DNA of 64,000 nt, taken from NCBI GenBank assembly GCA_009602725.1, contig WELB01000077.1, positions 557,499-621,498 of the forward strand. Reading direction: 5' to 3'. This document shows, piece after piece, positions 33,115 to 44,247 of the stretch. The stretch's first letter is position 1, and every line of letters starts with the position of its first letter. A program made the translations under genes and the position numbers. This DNA is from Spirogloea muscicola (lineage: Eukaryota > Streptophyta > Zygnematophyceae > Spirogloeales > Spirogloeaceae). The notes beneath the pieces were generated by a model. The model did not search any database. It saw only the letters and a list, made by a program, of their open reading frames with translations, and had not been told where the DNA came from.

Positions 33115-35035
33115 GGTGACGATCGTCAAGGACCGGGAGACGCGGGAGAGCAAGGGCGTGGCCTTCATCCTGTACCCCGCGCGGGAGGACGCCCTCAACG
33201 CCGTGAGCCTCCCAGCGCCCCGAGCTCATCCTTGCAGGCAGCCAGCGGCGCCCACTGCAGCTCGGACTAAATCCTAAACCCCAAACCTGAAACCCCAAAA
33301 ATCCCAAACTCTTAACCCTCAAAGCCTGAGGCATTGTAGTCCCAGGACGGCTGCGCAGGAGCACGCACTTGAGGCAATTTGAGGCCGTTGACCCTGAGCG
33401 ATGATGGAGCTCAAAAGCTTTGAGCATAGATTGAGGACTGACTTTCTATGCAATTCGTCAATTGTGGCCCTGAAGCAAGGCAATATATCAGGATCCCTGC
33501 GTTGTGAAGTGGCTCCACATTAGCAGTATTTGAAATTGATGTGCTCCGGTTGGTTGCCTTGTCCTCTTTCACTGCATGAGCGCAGGTGCACGTGATGAAC
33601 GGCAAGATCCTGAATAAGCGTACGCTCAAGGTGTCCATCGCGTCTGACAATGGCCGTGCTCGCGACTTTATCAAGCGGAAGGTAGCGCCGTGCCCGTTTG
33701 CAAGCTCCCCCTCACGTGGCCACGAGCCAGCTTGCACGGCCCCTTCATGGGGCACATAAACAAGATGAGAGATGCGACAGCGTGGCTGCTATTGATCGAC
33801 ATACTTCGTTACCCAAGTAGTGAACCTTTCCCTCTTTAATTCCTTATAGGAGTGTGGCTGCATAATTTCACAAAATGCTGTGCCTTGCAAAGGAAAGCGC
33901 GATTCTCAATCACGTCCTTTGCTCACAAGAGCTCAAACGGACATGGTTCGCGTGCACTTGTAGGAGTACAAGGACAAGTCGCGGTGCTTCGAGTGCGGCG
34001 AGGATGGCCACCTGTCCTATGAATGCCCGCGGAACCAGGTCAGCGGGGCTGTCGTATGCGCTCGTGACCCGCTACATACAGTGCTCTGCCCGCATGGCTG
34101 CTGCCAACTCCGATCCTCGAGTGAGTGTCTTCCTCCATGGGCTTGAAGCTCGGGGCCAGGGAGCGGCCAGTGGCAAAGAAGAAGCGCAAGGGACAGGCAG
34201 AGGTCGGGCGCACCGGGAGCCAGCGCGCAGAGGGCAAGGGGAGACCGGCCGGCAGGTCAGATACTTCTCAGCTCTATTATTACTTCAGAAAGGACAATAT
34301 CTCAGATCTCGTAAGTCAACTTGTCAAGGACCTGGATTCAGGAGAAAGCTGTCAGGGGTCATCGTGGCTTGGCTTTTAGTGCCAGCCTCTGTGACTCTCC
34401 GTTAAGCCTTGCCTGTGTTTGCTGAGCCAAGCGTGCGGTTATCGTCTTATTGGGGTTGCCCACCGTGCAGTGAGGATGAGGAGGAGGGGGATGAGGACCC
34501 GAGCCGCTTCGAGGATGACGGCTGGTCCTCCATCGTTGCGCCTAGGTAACTATTGGCTTCAAGATGCCTACTGCTTCTGCCGACCACAATTCCCCAATCA
34601 ATACGAGCATTGCAGCCGTCTACAGCCGTTTATTCAGCGGTTGCCTTCGCGCTGACAGGCAAATGGACATCGTCAGCATGGACCAGGGTGCTTGTCCCCT
34701 CAGCTTGACTGCTCACTATGTCAAGCAAGTCAGCTCAGTCGTCATTGACTGAGATGGCCAATTGTGCCGTGCAATTGCAGGGTGGGGCCAAGGTCGGAGC
34801 AGCTCGCACCTGTGAAGAGCATCAAGGTGGGGAGGGGGCCGTGGCCATGCTTGTCTTCGAGCTGCCCACCGCTGCTCTTGCAATATTGCAATATGAAGGT
34901 GTTTATGTGTCGCTTGCTCAAGCTTGCTGCACTGGGCCCCTTCATCAGCGTGCCAATTGCAGCTGCAATCTTTGCATGGTGGGCTGGCAGGGGCCGAAGA
35001 AACGCACCGGTTACTTCAGCGATGAGAGCGAGTGA
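33115..35035 (+). CDS. ZCRB1: ZCRB1 / U11-U12 snRNP 31K protein (RRM plus CCHC), 5' end in gap
   Basis: Component of the U11/U12 di-snRNP of the minor (U12) spliceosome; nuclear. Exons: 33115-33202, 33586-33681, 33964-34038, 34149-34255, 34471-34545, 34781-34826 and 34991-35035. All are GT-AG and in frame. They give the second half of an RRM ([20 protein letters not shown], then [20 protein letters not shown]), a CCHC zinc knuckle ([14 protein letters not shown]), a basic Lys-rich stretch, an acidic stretch ([18 protein letters not shown]) and the end [12 protein letters not shown], which matches the characteristic ZCRB1 C-terminus. The first RRM half and start codon lie in the N gap. The poly-Ala frame just before 33115 is probably intron. 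About 177 codons are visible. Confidence 0.9.
33267..33335 (-). repeat. Degenerate telomere-like tract (CCCTAAA type)
   Basis: Reads CTAAATCCTAAACCCCAAAC followed by CTGAAACCCC, AAATCCCAAAC and TCTTAACCC. It is the opposite orientation to 32031-32088 and lies in the first visible ZCRB1 intron, so the two tracts flank the gap symmetrically. Confidence 0.6.
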
Positions 35036-35775
35036 TGAGTTTAGAGGCTGAGCCTCCCAGGTAGGGGACCAACGGATTTCCTTTTACAGTAGCAGTGCGT
35101 GTCTGCCATTGTTGTTGATGTAACATTCGTATAAAGAGCTTACAGGCGGGGTGAACGTGAGTGTGCAGCCACTAAGGCATTGACCTGATCAGTGCCTCTT
35201 GACTGCTTGCTTTGACGGGCAGGACGGAATGGGCTTAGCCTGGTGATGACCCTTCGACTTAAATGACGGCGCACAGTGGAGGTAGAGAGTGGAGTTTGCA
35301 CCGCTACTGGTAGCCGACAGCAACCAGCTGTGAGAGCCAAGCAAGAGCCACACAAAGCATGTACAGAGAAGTGGTGCCCGTCACATTGGCCGTCAGAGGC
35401 CACGGAAGCGAAGCTCGTCCATGAAGGGTGCGGTGGCTGTAAAAGGCCAGCCCAGGACGGTTGGAGCTCTAACCAAGGGGGCGATGGCTGTGACAGGCAG
35501 CTTCACATGGACAAACTAGATTAAGGGGAAGCCCTACCTCGATATAGCAAATTAGTCAGCAGTACAAGTGGCTTGCCACGGGAGCCGACGTAGAAGGCCA
35601 GCTTCCACGTTGGCTCTGCTCAGATGGCCGGCTTCTCAACACTCGCCACCTAGAGCAGCCTTGCGCCCTGCGCTTCCTTAGCCCCCCAAAGCCTAGTCAT
35701 TCGCTTCTTAGCCCCATCGCGTACACTTCCTTGCCCTCCATCTCTCCACTCCCCCATTTCTTCGCGCTAGTTTCT
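35036..35775. other. Intergenic
   Basis: Between ZCRB1 and the repeat cluster. No gene recognised. The short motifs GGCTGTAAAAGGCCAGCCC (about 35430) and variants resemble the GGCTG/CCAGCC ends of the dispersed repeats. Confidence 0.45.
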
Positions 35776-35780
35776 GTCTG

Positions 35781-36060
35781 AACAATGTATTGGCTTGAAC
35801 TGGCCACGCTTTCATGTCAAGCGCACCGCGCGCCTTTCTCTCTTGCCTGAATAATGTATCGGCTTGAATTGGCCTCCATTTCATTTCATGCGCCCCGCGC
35901 GCCTTCTCTCTCATTCTTGCCGTTGTACAAGACCTGTGTTGGCTTGGCTTGGCCTCCGCTACTCGTCAGAAGAAAGAATGAAAGAAGTGGCACTCCCAAT
36001 GGGGGCAAGGGCTGCGAAAAGCCAGCCCAAAAAGAATTCACAAAGGTTCAGAGGGGCCTA
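35781..36060 (+). repeat. Cluster of terminal-repeat copies
   Basis: Two diverged copies of the TIR sequence in tandem (35781-35842 and 35843-35915, each with AACAATGTATTGGCTTGAA or a close variant and GCGCGCCT). A third, shorter piece lies at 35925-35960. Then comes the AAGGGCTGCGAAAAGCCAGCCC hairpin-like motif at about 36010-36031. Confidence 0.6.
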
Positions 36061-36125
36061 AGAGCGGTGAGCAGCTACAAAGGGGCCTGAGGATGCAATG
36101 GTAAAACAGGGGGAGGATGGATCAC

Positions 36126-36470
36126 TCAATAAGTACGAGTGAGGAGCCTCAGTTCCGACAGACTGGCTGCCGGGAAGCTATCACCCTGACGAAAGCCAGA
36201 GCCCGCAGCGAGAGCACGGCCAGCTCGCAGATGCAGAGCGTGGGCCATGGACCGCTGCAGGGATACAGAGAGGCGCATCCGATATACCTGAGCCCACGAG
36301 CCCGCGGCGTTGAAGTCGGCTGGCTCGCCGCGTCTGCGGGACACAGCCCGCCGCGCAAGCCTAGCCAATAGGTCAAGCCACTGGGACCCAAGAGCCCCGT
36401 GCACGTCCACCGCAAAGGGGACGAACTCGTCGGCAGGTGGGTGGTCGGAGTGCTTGGCCGCCTTGCAGCG
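36126..36470 (-). pseudogene. Reverse-transcriptase C-terminal region, best-preserved fragment
   Basis: The minus strand is open from 36470 down to 36126. It encodes DEFVPFAVDVHGALGSQWLD, LARLARRAVSRR, AQVYRMRLSVSLQRSMAHAL and SLSELRLLTRTY, then stop. The order FVP.A.D.HG / R..L...LQR / LR.L matches the tail found after the polymerase domain of many non-LTR-type reverse transcriptases. Nothing upstream encodes polymerase motifs; the frame instead runs into copies of the terminal repeat at 36640-36790. It is therefore a 5'-truncated relic or a cargo fragment of a repeat element. Confidence 0.55.
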
Positions 36471-36639
36471 AGCGGCAGAAGAAGTGGTACTCCCAATGGG
36501 GGCAAGGGCTGCGTCAGAAGAAACGCGCGCCTCTTGTTGTGAAGAGGGGCTTTGCCAGCCCTTTCTTTTCTTTGCCAGCCCCTCTTCTCTATGGGCGAGC
36601 CCTTTCTTTCTTCTTGTTCCTACCTTGTCCTTGCGCGTC

Positions 36640-36792
36640 TTGAAAGAGAGAAGGCGCGCGGGGCGCATGAATTGAAAGGGAGGCCAATTCAAGCCAATAC
36701 ATTGTTCAGGCAGCTTGAAAGAGAGAAGGCGCGCGGGGCGCATGAATTGAAAGGGAGGCCAATTCAAGCCAATACATTGTTCAGGCAGAGTC
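36640..36792 (-). repeat. Tandem duplication of the terminal repeat (two about 76-bp units)
   Basis: Two essentially identical head-to-tail copies (about 36640-36715 and 36716-36791) of CTTGAAAGAGAGAAGGCGCG ... CATTGTTCAGGCAG. Both are close to identical to the terminal repeats at 61140 and 61967. Confidence 0.85.
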
Positions 36793-36799
36793 GAGTGCA

Positions 36800-37700
36800 G
36801 ACTTGAAAGAGAAAGACGCGCCTGAACAATGTGCTGGCCTGATGTGGCCTCCTTTGCATTTCATGCGCCCTTGCCGCTTGGCAGGCTTTTACCCCCTTGC
36901 CGTTTAGAAGCCGCCGCGCGCGCCCCGAACGGGGCGGGGGCCTTCCCCGTGGCCCATGTGGTTTGCCCGTGGCTCCGTGGGCGGGCTGGCGGCCGGCGGT
37001 TCATTGGTCATTGCTTATCGTCTACTAGTGGCTCGGCCGTTGCTTTCAATCGGCTCAAGGCCGTTCGGACGGTGGGGGAAGCTGGGAGCGGGCCCCTCAC
37101 TGGCCGCTCCTGCCACGTGGGACGCCTCCAGCCCTCGGCCGTGGGGCCAAGCGCCCGCTGCTGACCCCCAGGCCGATCTGAACACCCCCCCGGGAGACGG
37201 CCACACCGTTGAGGACCGGACGTCACGGCTTTCGCCCGGGGCTCACCGCGATGCCGGTCACACGGGCCGTGGTGCTGCCCCACATGCCCCGCGCTGCTTA
37301 CTCCGGCCACGCGCCGGGGGTGGCCCGCCTCCTCTGCGGCACCCTGCGCTCGGGGGGCGAGCTCCGCTCTCGGCTGTGCCCCCTCCGGCCGACGGGACCC
37401 GCAGAGGCCTCGTCAATCAGTGGCGCCCGCCTTACCGGGGGGAGGGGAGGTGGTGGGGGACTTACTGGGCGCACTCCCGTAGCGCCCAATCCGAAACGGG
37501 CCGGTCACGGCTTTTGACCCCCCCCCTGCCAATTTTACGTCACGTGAGATTAGCCGACGGATCGGCAGGACCACTTGGCCGGACTGGGAAGTCCGGTGTC
37601 GCCGCTCGCGACGCTTCCTGACCGCAATCTCCGCGGCGTCCCATCTCGTCGCCGCCACAGCCTCCGCCGCCGTCGCTGCCGCCGCCGCCGCTGCCGCCGT
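36800..37700. other. GC-rich region upstream of glutamine synthetase
   Basis: Begins with another partial terminal-repeat copy (36823-36875), then turns very GC-rich, with CpG-rich stretches at 36905-37530. No convincing gene on either strand. It likely includes the glutamine synthetase promoter. The GCC-repeat stretch at 37660-37710 is the 5' untranslated region next to the start codon. Confidence 0.4.
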
Positions 37701-37710
37701 CGCCGTCGCC

Positions 37711-40700
37711 ATGGCGGCCGTCGCGCCGCTCAAGCCGCTGCTGGAGCTCGAGCTGCCCGACGACACGATCATCGCGGAGTATGTCTGGTGAGTCGCTCGC
37801 TGGCGTCCCTTCTGCTGCATGCACGGCGCCTCGTCGTCCGACGGGCAATTGCGCGACGATATGCGCAAACGGGAGGCTGTGAGCCCGCCGGGCGCGCGCG
37901 CGCTCTCGGATCTCCCGTCGCCTGACGAGCTGCCACTTTGCGCCCTTGGAGCCACCAGGATTGGTGGCCACGGCCTCGACATCCGCAGCAAGGCCAGGGT
38001 AACTCTCCGCCAATTGCCACGGCCTTAGCGTCTTTACGCATCAAATGGCTTGGGAAGTTGCGCTGGGAGGATATCAAATGCATTGGGGATTGGATGTCTT
38101 CGTCGAGCATGCCATGACCGCGCCCCTCAAAGAAGGCTGGTGTGTTTGTGGCAGACGCTGCCGGGGCCCATCACGGACATTAGCAAGCTCCCCAAGTGGA
38201 ACTACGACGGGTCGAGCACTGGCCAAGCCCCCGGCACAGACAGCGAAGTCATTATATAGTGAGTCGGAGCTGGATCACTCACAAGGCTCGTGAAAGGTGT
38301 TCCTAGATGAATATGATGCATCCGTGCTGCACCCTATGCTGCATTGAGTGCTAGTGTCCCACAAACGCCCCCGATCATCATGTTATTCCCATAGATGGGC
38401 ATGATCTGCACCGCCAATATGGGCAGGCATCTGTCCTCATCATCTTTGAGTCCTACTTCAGCTCGCTGTGGTTGCTCGCTGTATCTGCTTTTTGAGCTGA
38501 CTGCAAAGTAATCAAGGAGCAGACAGCCTGACAAAGATCTGATCAATGGAAGTTGCCCCATCAGTAAGCTGGACTGGGACTGTCTAGGGCTGCCCTCTGA
38601 CTTTCTTCCACGTTTGTGCAGTCCGCAGACGATCTATAAGGACCCGTTCAGGAGAGGCAACCACATCTTGGTACCGTCTCTCTGCTCTCTTCACTTCGTC
38701 TTCAGCCATATCAGGGAGATGGCTTTCAGACATTCTGATTCTACATGCTTGCTTTTGCAGGTCATGTGTGATTGTTATACTCCCGCTGGAGACCCCATCC
38801 CTACAAACAGGCGCTACCATGCTGCCAAGGTCTTTGATCAAGTGAAGGACGACGTCCCCTGGTCAGCCACCTGTTACCAACACCTTGTTGGCGGCACATT
38901 GTTCTAGCTCTGGATGTCAGCATGTACAAAATTTAACCTTGAGGATCTGCCACTTCCAACTTGTACTGGCAAAGGAAAGCTGATTAGTTTCAAATTCTTC
39001 CAGGTTTGGGATTGAGCAAGAGTACACGCTCCTGCAGAAGCATATTCAGTGGCCACTGGGTTGGCCAGTTGGCGGGTTCCCTGGCGCACAGGTACGCCCG
39101 ACTAGGTCTTGCAACGCTGCCAGCCTGAGCAAACTTAAAGCGGCAGCAACCTGATGAGCAATTGTAGCAGGTTCCATTGAGACAGGCGGGTCAACGTGGA
39201 CTATCCTTAGAGATTCAAGGTCTCGAGCTGCTTGCTGTAACTTCTCATCTTTCGAGCTACCAGTCATGCCAAATTCTTGACGGGCACTTAACACATTGCT
39301 GTTGAATGCTTGCAGGGTCCATACTATTGTGGTGTTGGCGCTGACAAGATGGGTGGACGCGAAATTGTTGATGCCCACTACAAAGCATGCCTGTATGCTG
39401 GCATTAAGCTGAGCGGAATCAATGGCGAGGTCATGCCTGGGCAGGTGCACTACTAACTACAGCAGACTTCCAATGGCCACTGACTGTCAAACGTGGCATC
39501 TCTTTATTGAATAATTGAAGCTTGTGAACCTGATACTGCACATGTGCTGTTTGAGCCAGTGGGAGTTCCAAGTGGGCCCCTGTGTGGGAATTGAGTCCGG
39601 CGATCAATTGTGGATGTCACGATATATCCTGGAGGTAATCACGGAGCATCTTGTCACCCTTTCGTGGTTCTAAGCTGCACTTCCATGTTCGTTGCCGCCA
39701 CTGCAAGTAACGCAAAAGGCTGTCTTGAATGTGGACCTGTCAGACTGCGTGCATGGAGAGGTGTAAGACAACTTTCATTGCCTTGCCAAGTATTAGCGTG
39801 GCACATCATATCTGACAAGGGCCTTGCATTTGTTAGTGGGACAAGATGAATGATGAGATGCAATGAGATGCCGAAGGCAACTTTGCCTACCTAGAAGTGG
39901 GCCTGATCAGTGCAGAGTTGTCACAAGTCTGAGCAGGTCTATATGTTCACTGAGCATTCATGCACGACAGAGTGCCCTGCTCACAAAGTATTCTCGCCCT
40001 CTTTCTGCAGAGGGTCTGTGAGATGGCTGATGTTGTCCTCTCCTTGGACCCCAAGCCCGTCGAGGTATACAAGGGTTTACAATTATCCTGCACGCTTTTG
40101 TAAATGTCTTGAAGATGCTGCACAGGTTTACACTGGGTACCTTCTTTGTGATTTGGTCACTGGTCATGATTGTCATATCGAGCATCATGCCATTAGCGGA
40201 TATTCTTCCACTTCCTAATTGCGTTTTACTCCTGGAGATCTGCAGGGTGACTGGAATGGAGCTGGCTGTCACACAAACTACAGGTATAGATGGTCTCTCG
40301 CCCCATTGTTGGTAACTGGTGACAAGAAGACTATAGTCTATTTGACTTGTCCAATGTTTGTCTGACCATGTCAGTACCAAGTATTAACCTTTCACTCAAC
40401 CATGCAGCACCAAGACCATGCGTGAGGAGGGTGGCTACGCCGAGATTGAGAAGGCCATAGAGAAGCTGGGGTTGAGGCACGAGACCCACATCAAGGCCTA
40501 TGGCGAAGGCAATGAGCGCCGGCTTACTGGCAAGCATGAGACCGCCAGCATCCACCACTTCTCCTGGGTGCGCCTCCTGATGCCGTTGTCGCAAAGGAGC
40601 AGCATGTCAAGTGCAAAAGCTTGACTTATCCATCCAGCACTTGACAAGGCTGCTCAAGATCAAGCAATAGGCTGCACAAAGTGGTGTATTGTTGGCAGCA

Positions 40701-41181
40701 TGATCAATGCGCAAGCTGCCCTAGACATCTGATATCTGCTGCATGGGAGTCTCAGGGTGTTGCCAACCGCGGAGCCTCCATTCGCGTGGGACGTGACACG
40801 CACAAGGAGGGCAAGGGTGAGGCCAGCACTCACTTCCCACCCAGCTTCACTTACTCCTATTTACTGGTAGAGGCAAGGATGGACTGATTTAAGTAACATA
40901 TCTATGCTGCTGGTGCAGGTTACTTTGAGGATCGCCGGCCTGCTTCGAACATGGATCCATACATTGTCACCGGGCTGATTGCGGAAACCACCCTGCTGTG
41001 GGATCCGGAGCATCCCCGTGAGCTCCCCTGGGCCTGTCTGACGCACTCACTCGCTTGTCATGAAAAGAAGCTGCCATTCAAAGATATAGATTCTATGGAG
41101 ACTTTAGCTTACCATACAGTCTTGCACAGAGTCCAGTGCTTTGCTGCGTCCCTCTCCTGCAGGTTGCCTCGCAGGCTGTAA
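37711..41181 (+). CDS. Glutamine synthetase, GSII, cytosolic type
   Basis: Makes glutamine from glutamate, ammonia and ATP; a decameric cytosolic enzyme. Exons: 37711-37787, 37959-37998, 38155-38258, 38622-38670, 38761-38861, 39004-39091, 39316-39444, 39560-39634, 40011-40064, 40246-40283, 40408-40567, 40756-40816 and 40919-about 41017, with a short or read-through end to 41181. All junctions are GT-AG and in frame, giving about 358 residues, the normal size. Motifs: [99 protein letters not shown] and [20 protein letters not shown]. The N-terminus ([20 protein letters not shown]) has no plastid transit peptide, so this is the cytosolic form. The last few codons after WDPEHP are uncertain: a small intron to 41162 or direct reading both give a stop. 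Confidence 0.95.
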
Positions 41182-42602
41182 GTTTCTCAGGATCAACTCA
41201 GTGGTTTGCTGTTGCTCAGGATCAATTCAATAATGAGCTGTTGCACTAATAGGGGCTGCAACATGTCAGATCTGACATTGGCCGGCCCACTCTTGCTCTG
41301 ACTGCAGCCAAGGTGACGGAGATGACCAGCGATGATAAGTGACACATCACTGGAATTAGCTCTTGATAAATACAGAGGACATCCAGCACTGGTGGATAGG
41401 AGTGCTGTGCCTGTTAGCAAGCACCAAAACAGGCCATTTTGACTTTGCCGAGCACTTAATTTAGCCTTTTCCTCTTTCACAGAGCTGAGATACAAACAGC
41501 AACTTAGTCAAGTACAATACCAGTCAGGACTGAAGACTTTGGGGTATATACCCCAAGGCTGCAATACACTGGAGTGGCCTGCACACATCCTTTGTTAATC
41601 AGCAGGAATCATTTGTGCACTTTGCTAGATTACAAGTATGTGAGTGTCAGGAGTTTTTCACTCGTGGCACTTCAATGAGTGGGACATAAATTGAACTCTG
41701 CGCTGCCAAGATTCGGCTTGGACCTGACTCAAATGGGTGAGGCACAAGTGTAATATGCTGCCTAGGTTCAGCTTGGACCAGTAAGCACGATAGCCCATAG
41801 CCATTCTGCAATCTCTGGCAGGAGTACCACAAAGCCAGTGCTGCTGTGGCGCTTCAAATAGCAAACGGAGCTATCTTTATACTTTGCATTTGCTTGGGCA
41901 CCATTGCTTCTGCTTTCTTCCAAGACACCAGCAATTATCACAACGCAACCAAGCCTACAGCCAATACTCAGAGGTCCCATTTCCAGCAGCTGCAAACTCT
42001 CAAATAAGTAGGCCGCAAGTCCACACTTTTCTGACTTCAATCGCAGGTGCTCGTCTACCGAGAGTTAGACACGCAATCCTCCAACTCTCACCGCACATCC
42101 TTGCATGCTGACTCCAAGGCAGCACAATGGGCACACTGCGATCCTCCACCAGTTCCAATGCAACCATCCGACCAGCCCTGCTCGCTTCCAAGGCTTCCTG
42201 CTGCTCAACAGGTCCATGGCATCTCAAGCACCTGTAGCTGCACCTACCAGGAACCTACACCTGCACCTACCATCTAACCATGGCTGGACCTGCCAGCACC
42301 TTGCTACAGCAAGCGCAGAAAGTAAAGAGGGAACTTTAGGTGAGATGTGCCAGCTCTCCCCTGTCTCCCTGTCTCCATCGCCCATGTCCAGAGACTGCCG
42401 GAAGAGGATTTGCTTAGACACTGAGCCTAATACGGCCTAAGATTGCAAAACGATGACTGACAAAGACTGAGCGCCCATGACTTTTGCATGGCAAGGCGAA
42501 AGAGAAGGGGAGGAGTGAATCAGAATGGTGGGCTTAACAATTCCGCTTCACACGGAGAGAAGGTCAAACAAGGGGTATACACAGCGAGTGGTGTCGCCCA
42601 GC
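41182..42602. other. Intergenic between convergent glutamine synthetase and psaE
   Basis: 3' flanks of two convergent genes. No conserved coding signal seen on either strand. Duplicated phrases (GGATCAACTCA/GGATCAATTCA near 41190-41230; TTCGGCTTGGACCTG/TTCAGCTTGGACCAG near 41712 and 41766) suggest small local duplications. Confidence 0.5.
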
Positions 42603-43728
42603 CTACGCGGCCTGAACCTCGTCAACAGCGAAGTTGTTGGTGGCCACACCGGCGTAGTTCACCTTCTCAAACCGGACCACGACAGGGTAGCGGATGCCAG
42701 TCTGCATAAGGTCACGCCATCCAATGCGAGACGGGTTCTTGTGATCAGCAACAAGTTGTCGCAACCTGTACATTGTTGACCAAGTCTACGTCTGCCTTGC
42801 TTGCAAGAATTGCCAGCTGCAAGTGCGTAGAGGCCAGCTCTCACCTGGTCGACGGACACAACCTTGCCGAAGTCCTGGTACCAGTAGGACTCTGGCCGCA
42901 GGATCTTCACCTGGATGCAGCAGGGCGCAAGCAGTACCGCCCGAACCTCAGAAAACGGCAGCAAGCCTGCCCACATTGGGGCATCTAGCAATCCTTGTCC
43001 CAGCCAACTAGGAGCAGACACTGGCTGCCCCCACGAGGAGGCGGTATAGCTGCTAGACTCCTGGCTGAGCCACTATAGTAGATGTAAGTATGTAGGCTTC
43101 TGTCCAAGAATGGCGGAAAGGGGCGTTCCCAAGTGAGGCAGGGGCCGTGGAAAGGTGAGGAGTGTGGCAGAATGATGGGAGGGAGACGTAGCCAGTGGGG
43201 AGAGGTAGTAAGGGAAGATGAAGGGAGGAAGTGGAGGTCGAGAGACAGAGAGGAGCGAGAGAGAGGAAAAGCAAGAGCGGAGGCGGGGAATGTGAGGCCG
43301 ATGGGACTTGAGCGGGGGAGGCATTGGCCAGCAACGACAGCTGAGACGAAGGGGGAGCAGCCTCGACTAAGAGAGGCGGCCGGGGGCTCCGGAGACGGGA
43401 CGACGACGGTGGAAAGCGGCGAGGGGCCGACGTCGCTTACCATGGAGCCCTTCTTGGGGCCCATGGGCCCGGACTGGCCGCCCTCGGCGGGCGGCGCGGC
43501 GCGCTCCGGCGTCAGCGGCTCCTCGGTGGCGGCGTCGGCGCGCACGGCCAGGCGAGCGGGCCGGGTGCCGTCGAGAGGAAGACTGGTGCGGTGGCGTCGC
43601 GGTGACCTGGTGGCCATATCTAGTCTCGGTACGGAGCTGACCTTGGCTTCGTGCTGCTGCCCCACTTCTCCAGCGGCTCCAGAAGTGGTTGACGGACAGG
43701 TCGCCCAGGCAGCCCCCGTCATCGCCAT
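42603..43728 (-). CDS. psaE: Photosystem I reaction centre subunit IV (PsaE), nuclear-encoded
   Basis: Stromal-side PSI subunit that helps dock ferredoxin, with an SH3-like fold. Exons: 43728-43441, 42910-42845 and 42701-42603; 453 nt in frame, 150 residues. Exon 1 encodes a Ser/Thr/Arg-rich transit-type leader ([14 protein letters not shown] region), [14 protein letters not shown] near the likely cleavage site, an Ala/Pro/Glu linker and GPKKGSM. Exon 2 gives [20 protein letters not shown]. Exon 3 gives [20 protein letters not shown] and ends [11 protein letters not shown]. This matches PsaE end to end. The start at 43728 is the first ATG of the open frame; an internal ATG (at MATRS, about 43617) is an alternative. 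psaE in the nucleus is the usual situation in green algae and plants. Confidence 0.94.
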
Positions 43729-43856
43729 TCCCGGGCCTCATTCCCACCCCTGCCATGCCTCCTGCCACTGTTGCTGCCCTACTCCCGTAGCTCCAGAATG
43801 GGTCGTAGGACGGGTCGACAAGGCCCGGCACCCATTCTTTGCGCTAGTATTTGTCT

Positions 43857-44247
43857 GAACAATGTATTGGCTTGATTTGGCCACGCTTTCATGTCAAGCG
43901 CACCGCGCGCCTTCGCTCTTGAGGCATGAAGAGTGGTTTCATGCATTTTGCACCTTGAGTTAGAAGAGCTAATTCATTTGCTCAGGAGATGTCGAGCACC
44001 CAGTGGCAACTTGAGTCGCTGTGTGCATTAGCGCATTCCTGGCCCCTTCAAAGTATATTCGTTCTTACTTCTAGGTCGGCCAATCGGCCTCTGCTGGAAG
44101 AGTCTTTCCTCTCTTTGCGTAATTGTGTGTTTCGGCGCTTTATGACCCCTTAGGACCTTGTCCATTCTCTCGGCTCTTTGGGCTGGCCTTTTCCAGCCCC
44201 TATCCTCTATGNGCCGCCGCCGCGGGCGGCCGCCGCGGCGGGGCGCG
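43857..44247 (+). repeat. Repeat fragments upstream of the CAT gene, with single-n join at 44212
   Basis: 43857-43922 is a copy of the terminal repeat (AACAATGTATTGGCTTGATT ... GCGCGCCTTCGCTC). 44020-44060 (AGCGCATTCCTGGCCCCTT) resembles 54090-54115. 44160-44210 has GGGCTGGCC and CAGCCCCTATCCTCTATG, and ends at the n. GC-rich sequence right after the n belongs to the CAT 5' leader, so the repeat may be joined there artificially. Confidence 0.55.

Noticed and set aside
37015-37621. Frames upstream of glutamine synthetase
   Set aside because: Open in all frames because of high GC; no conserved motif and positioned in a probable promoter region.
42985-43440. Extension of the psaE exon 1 frame past the GT donor
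   Set aside because: PsaE continues in the 42910 exon after a clean GTAAGC donor; the extension is intron.
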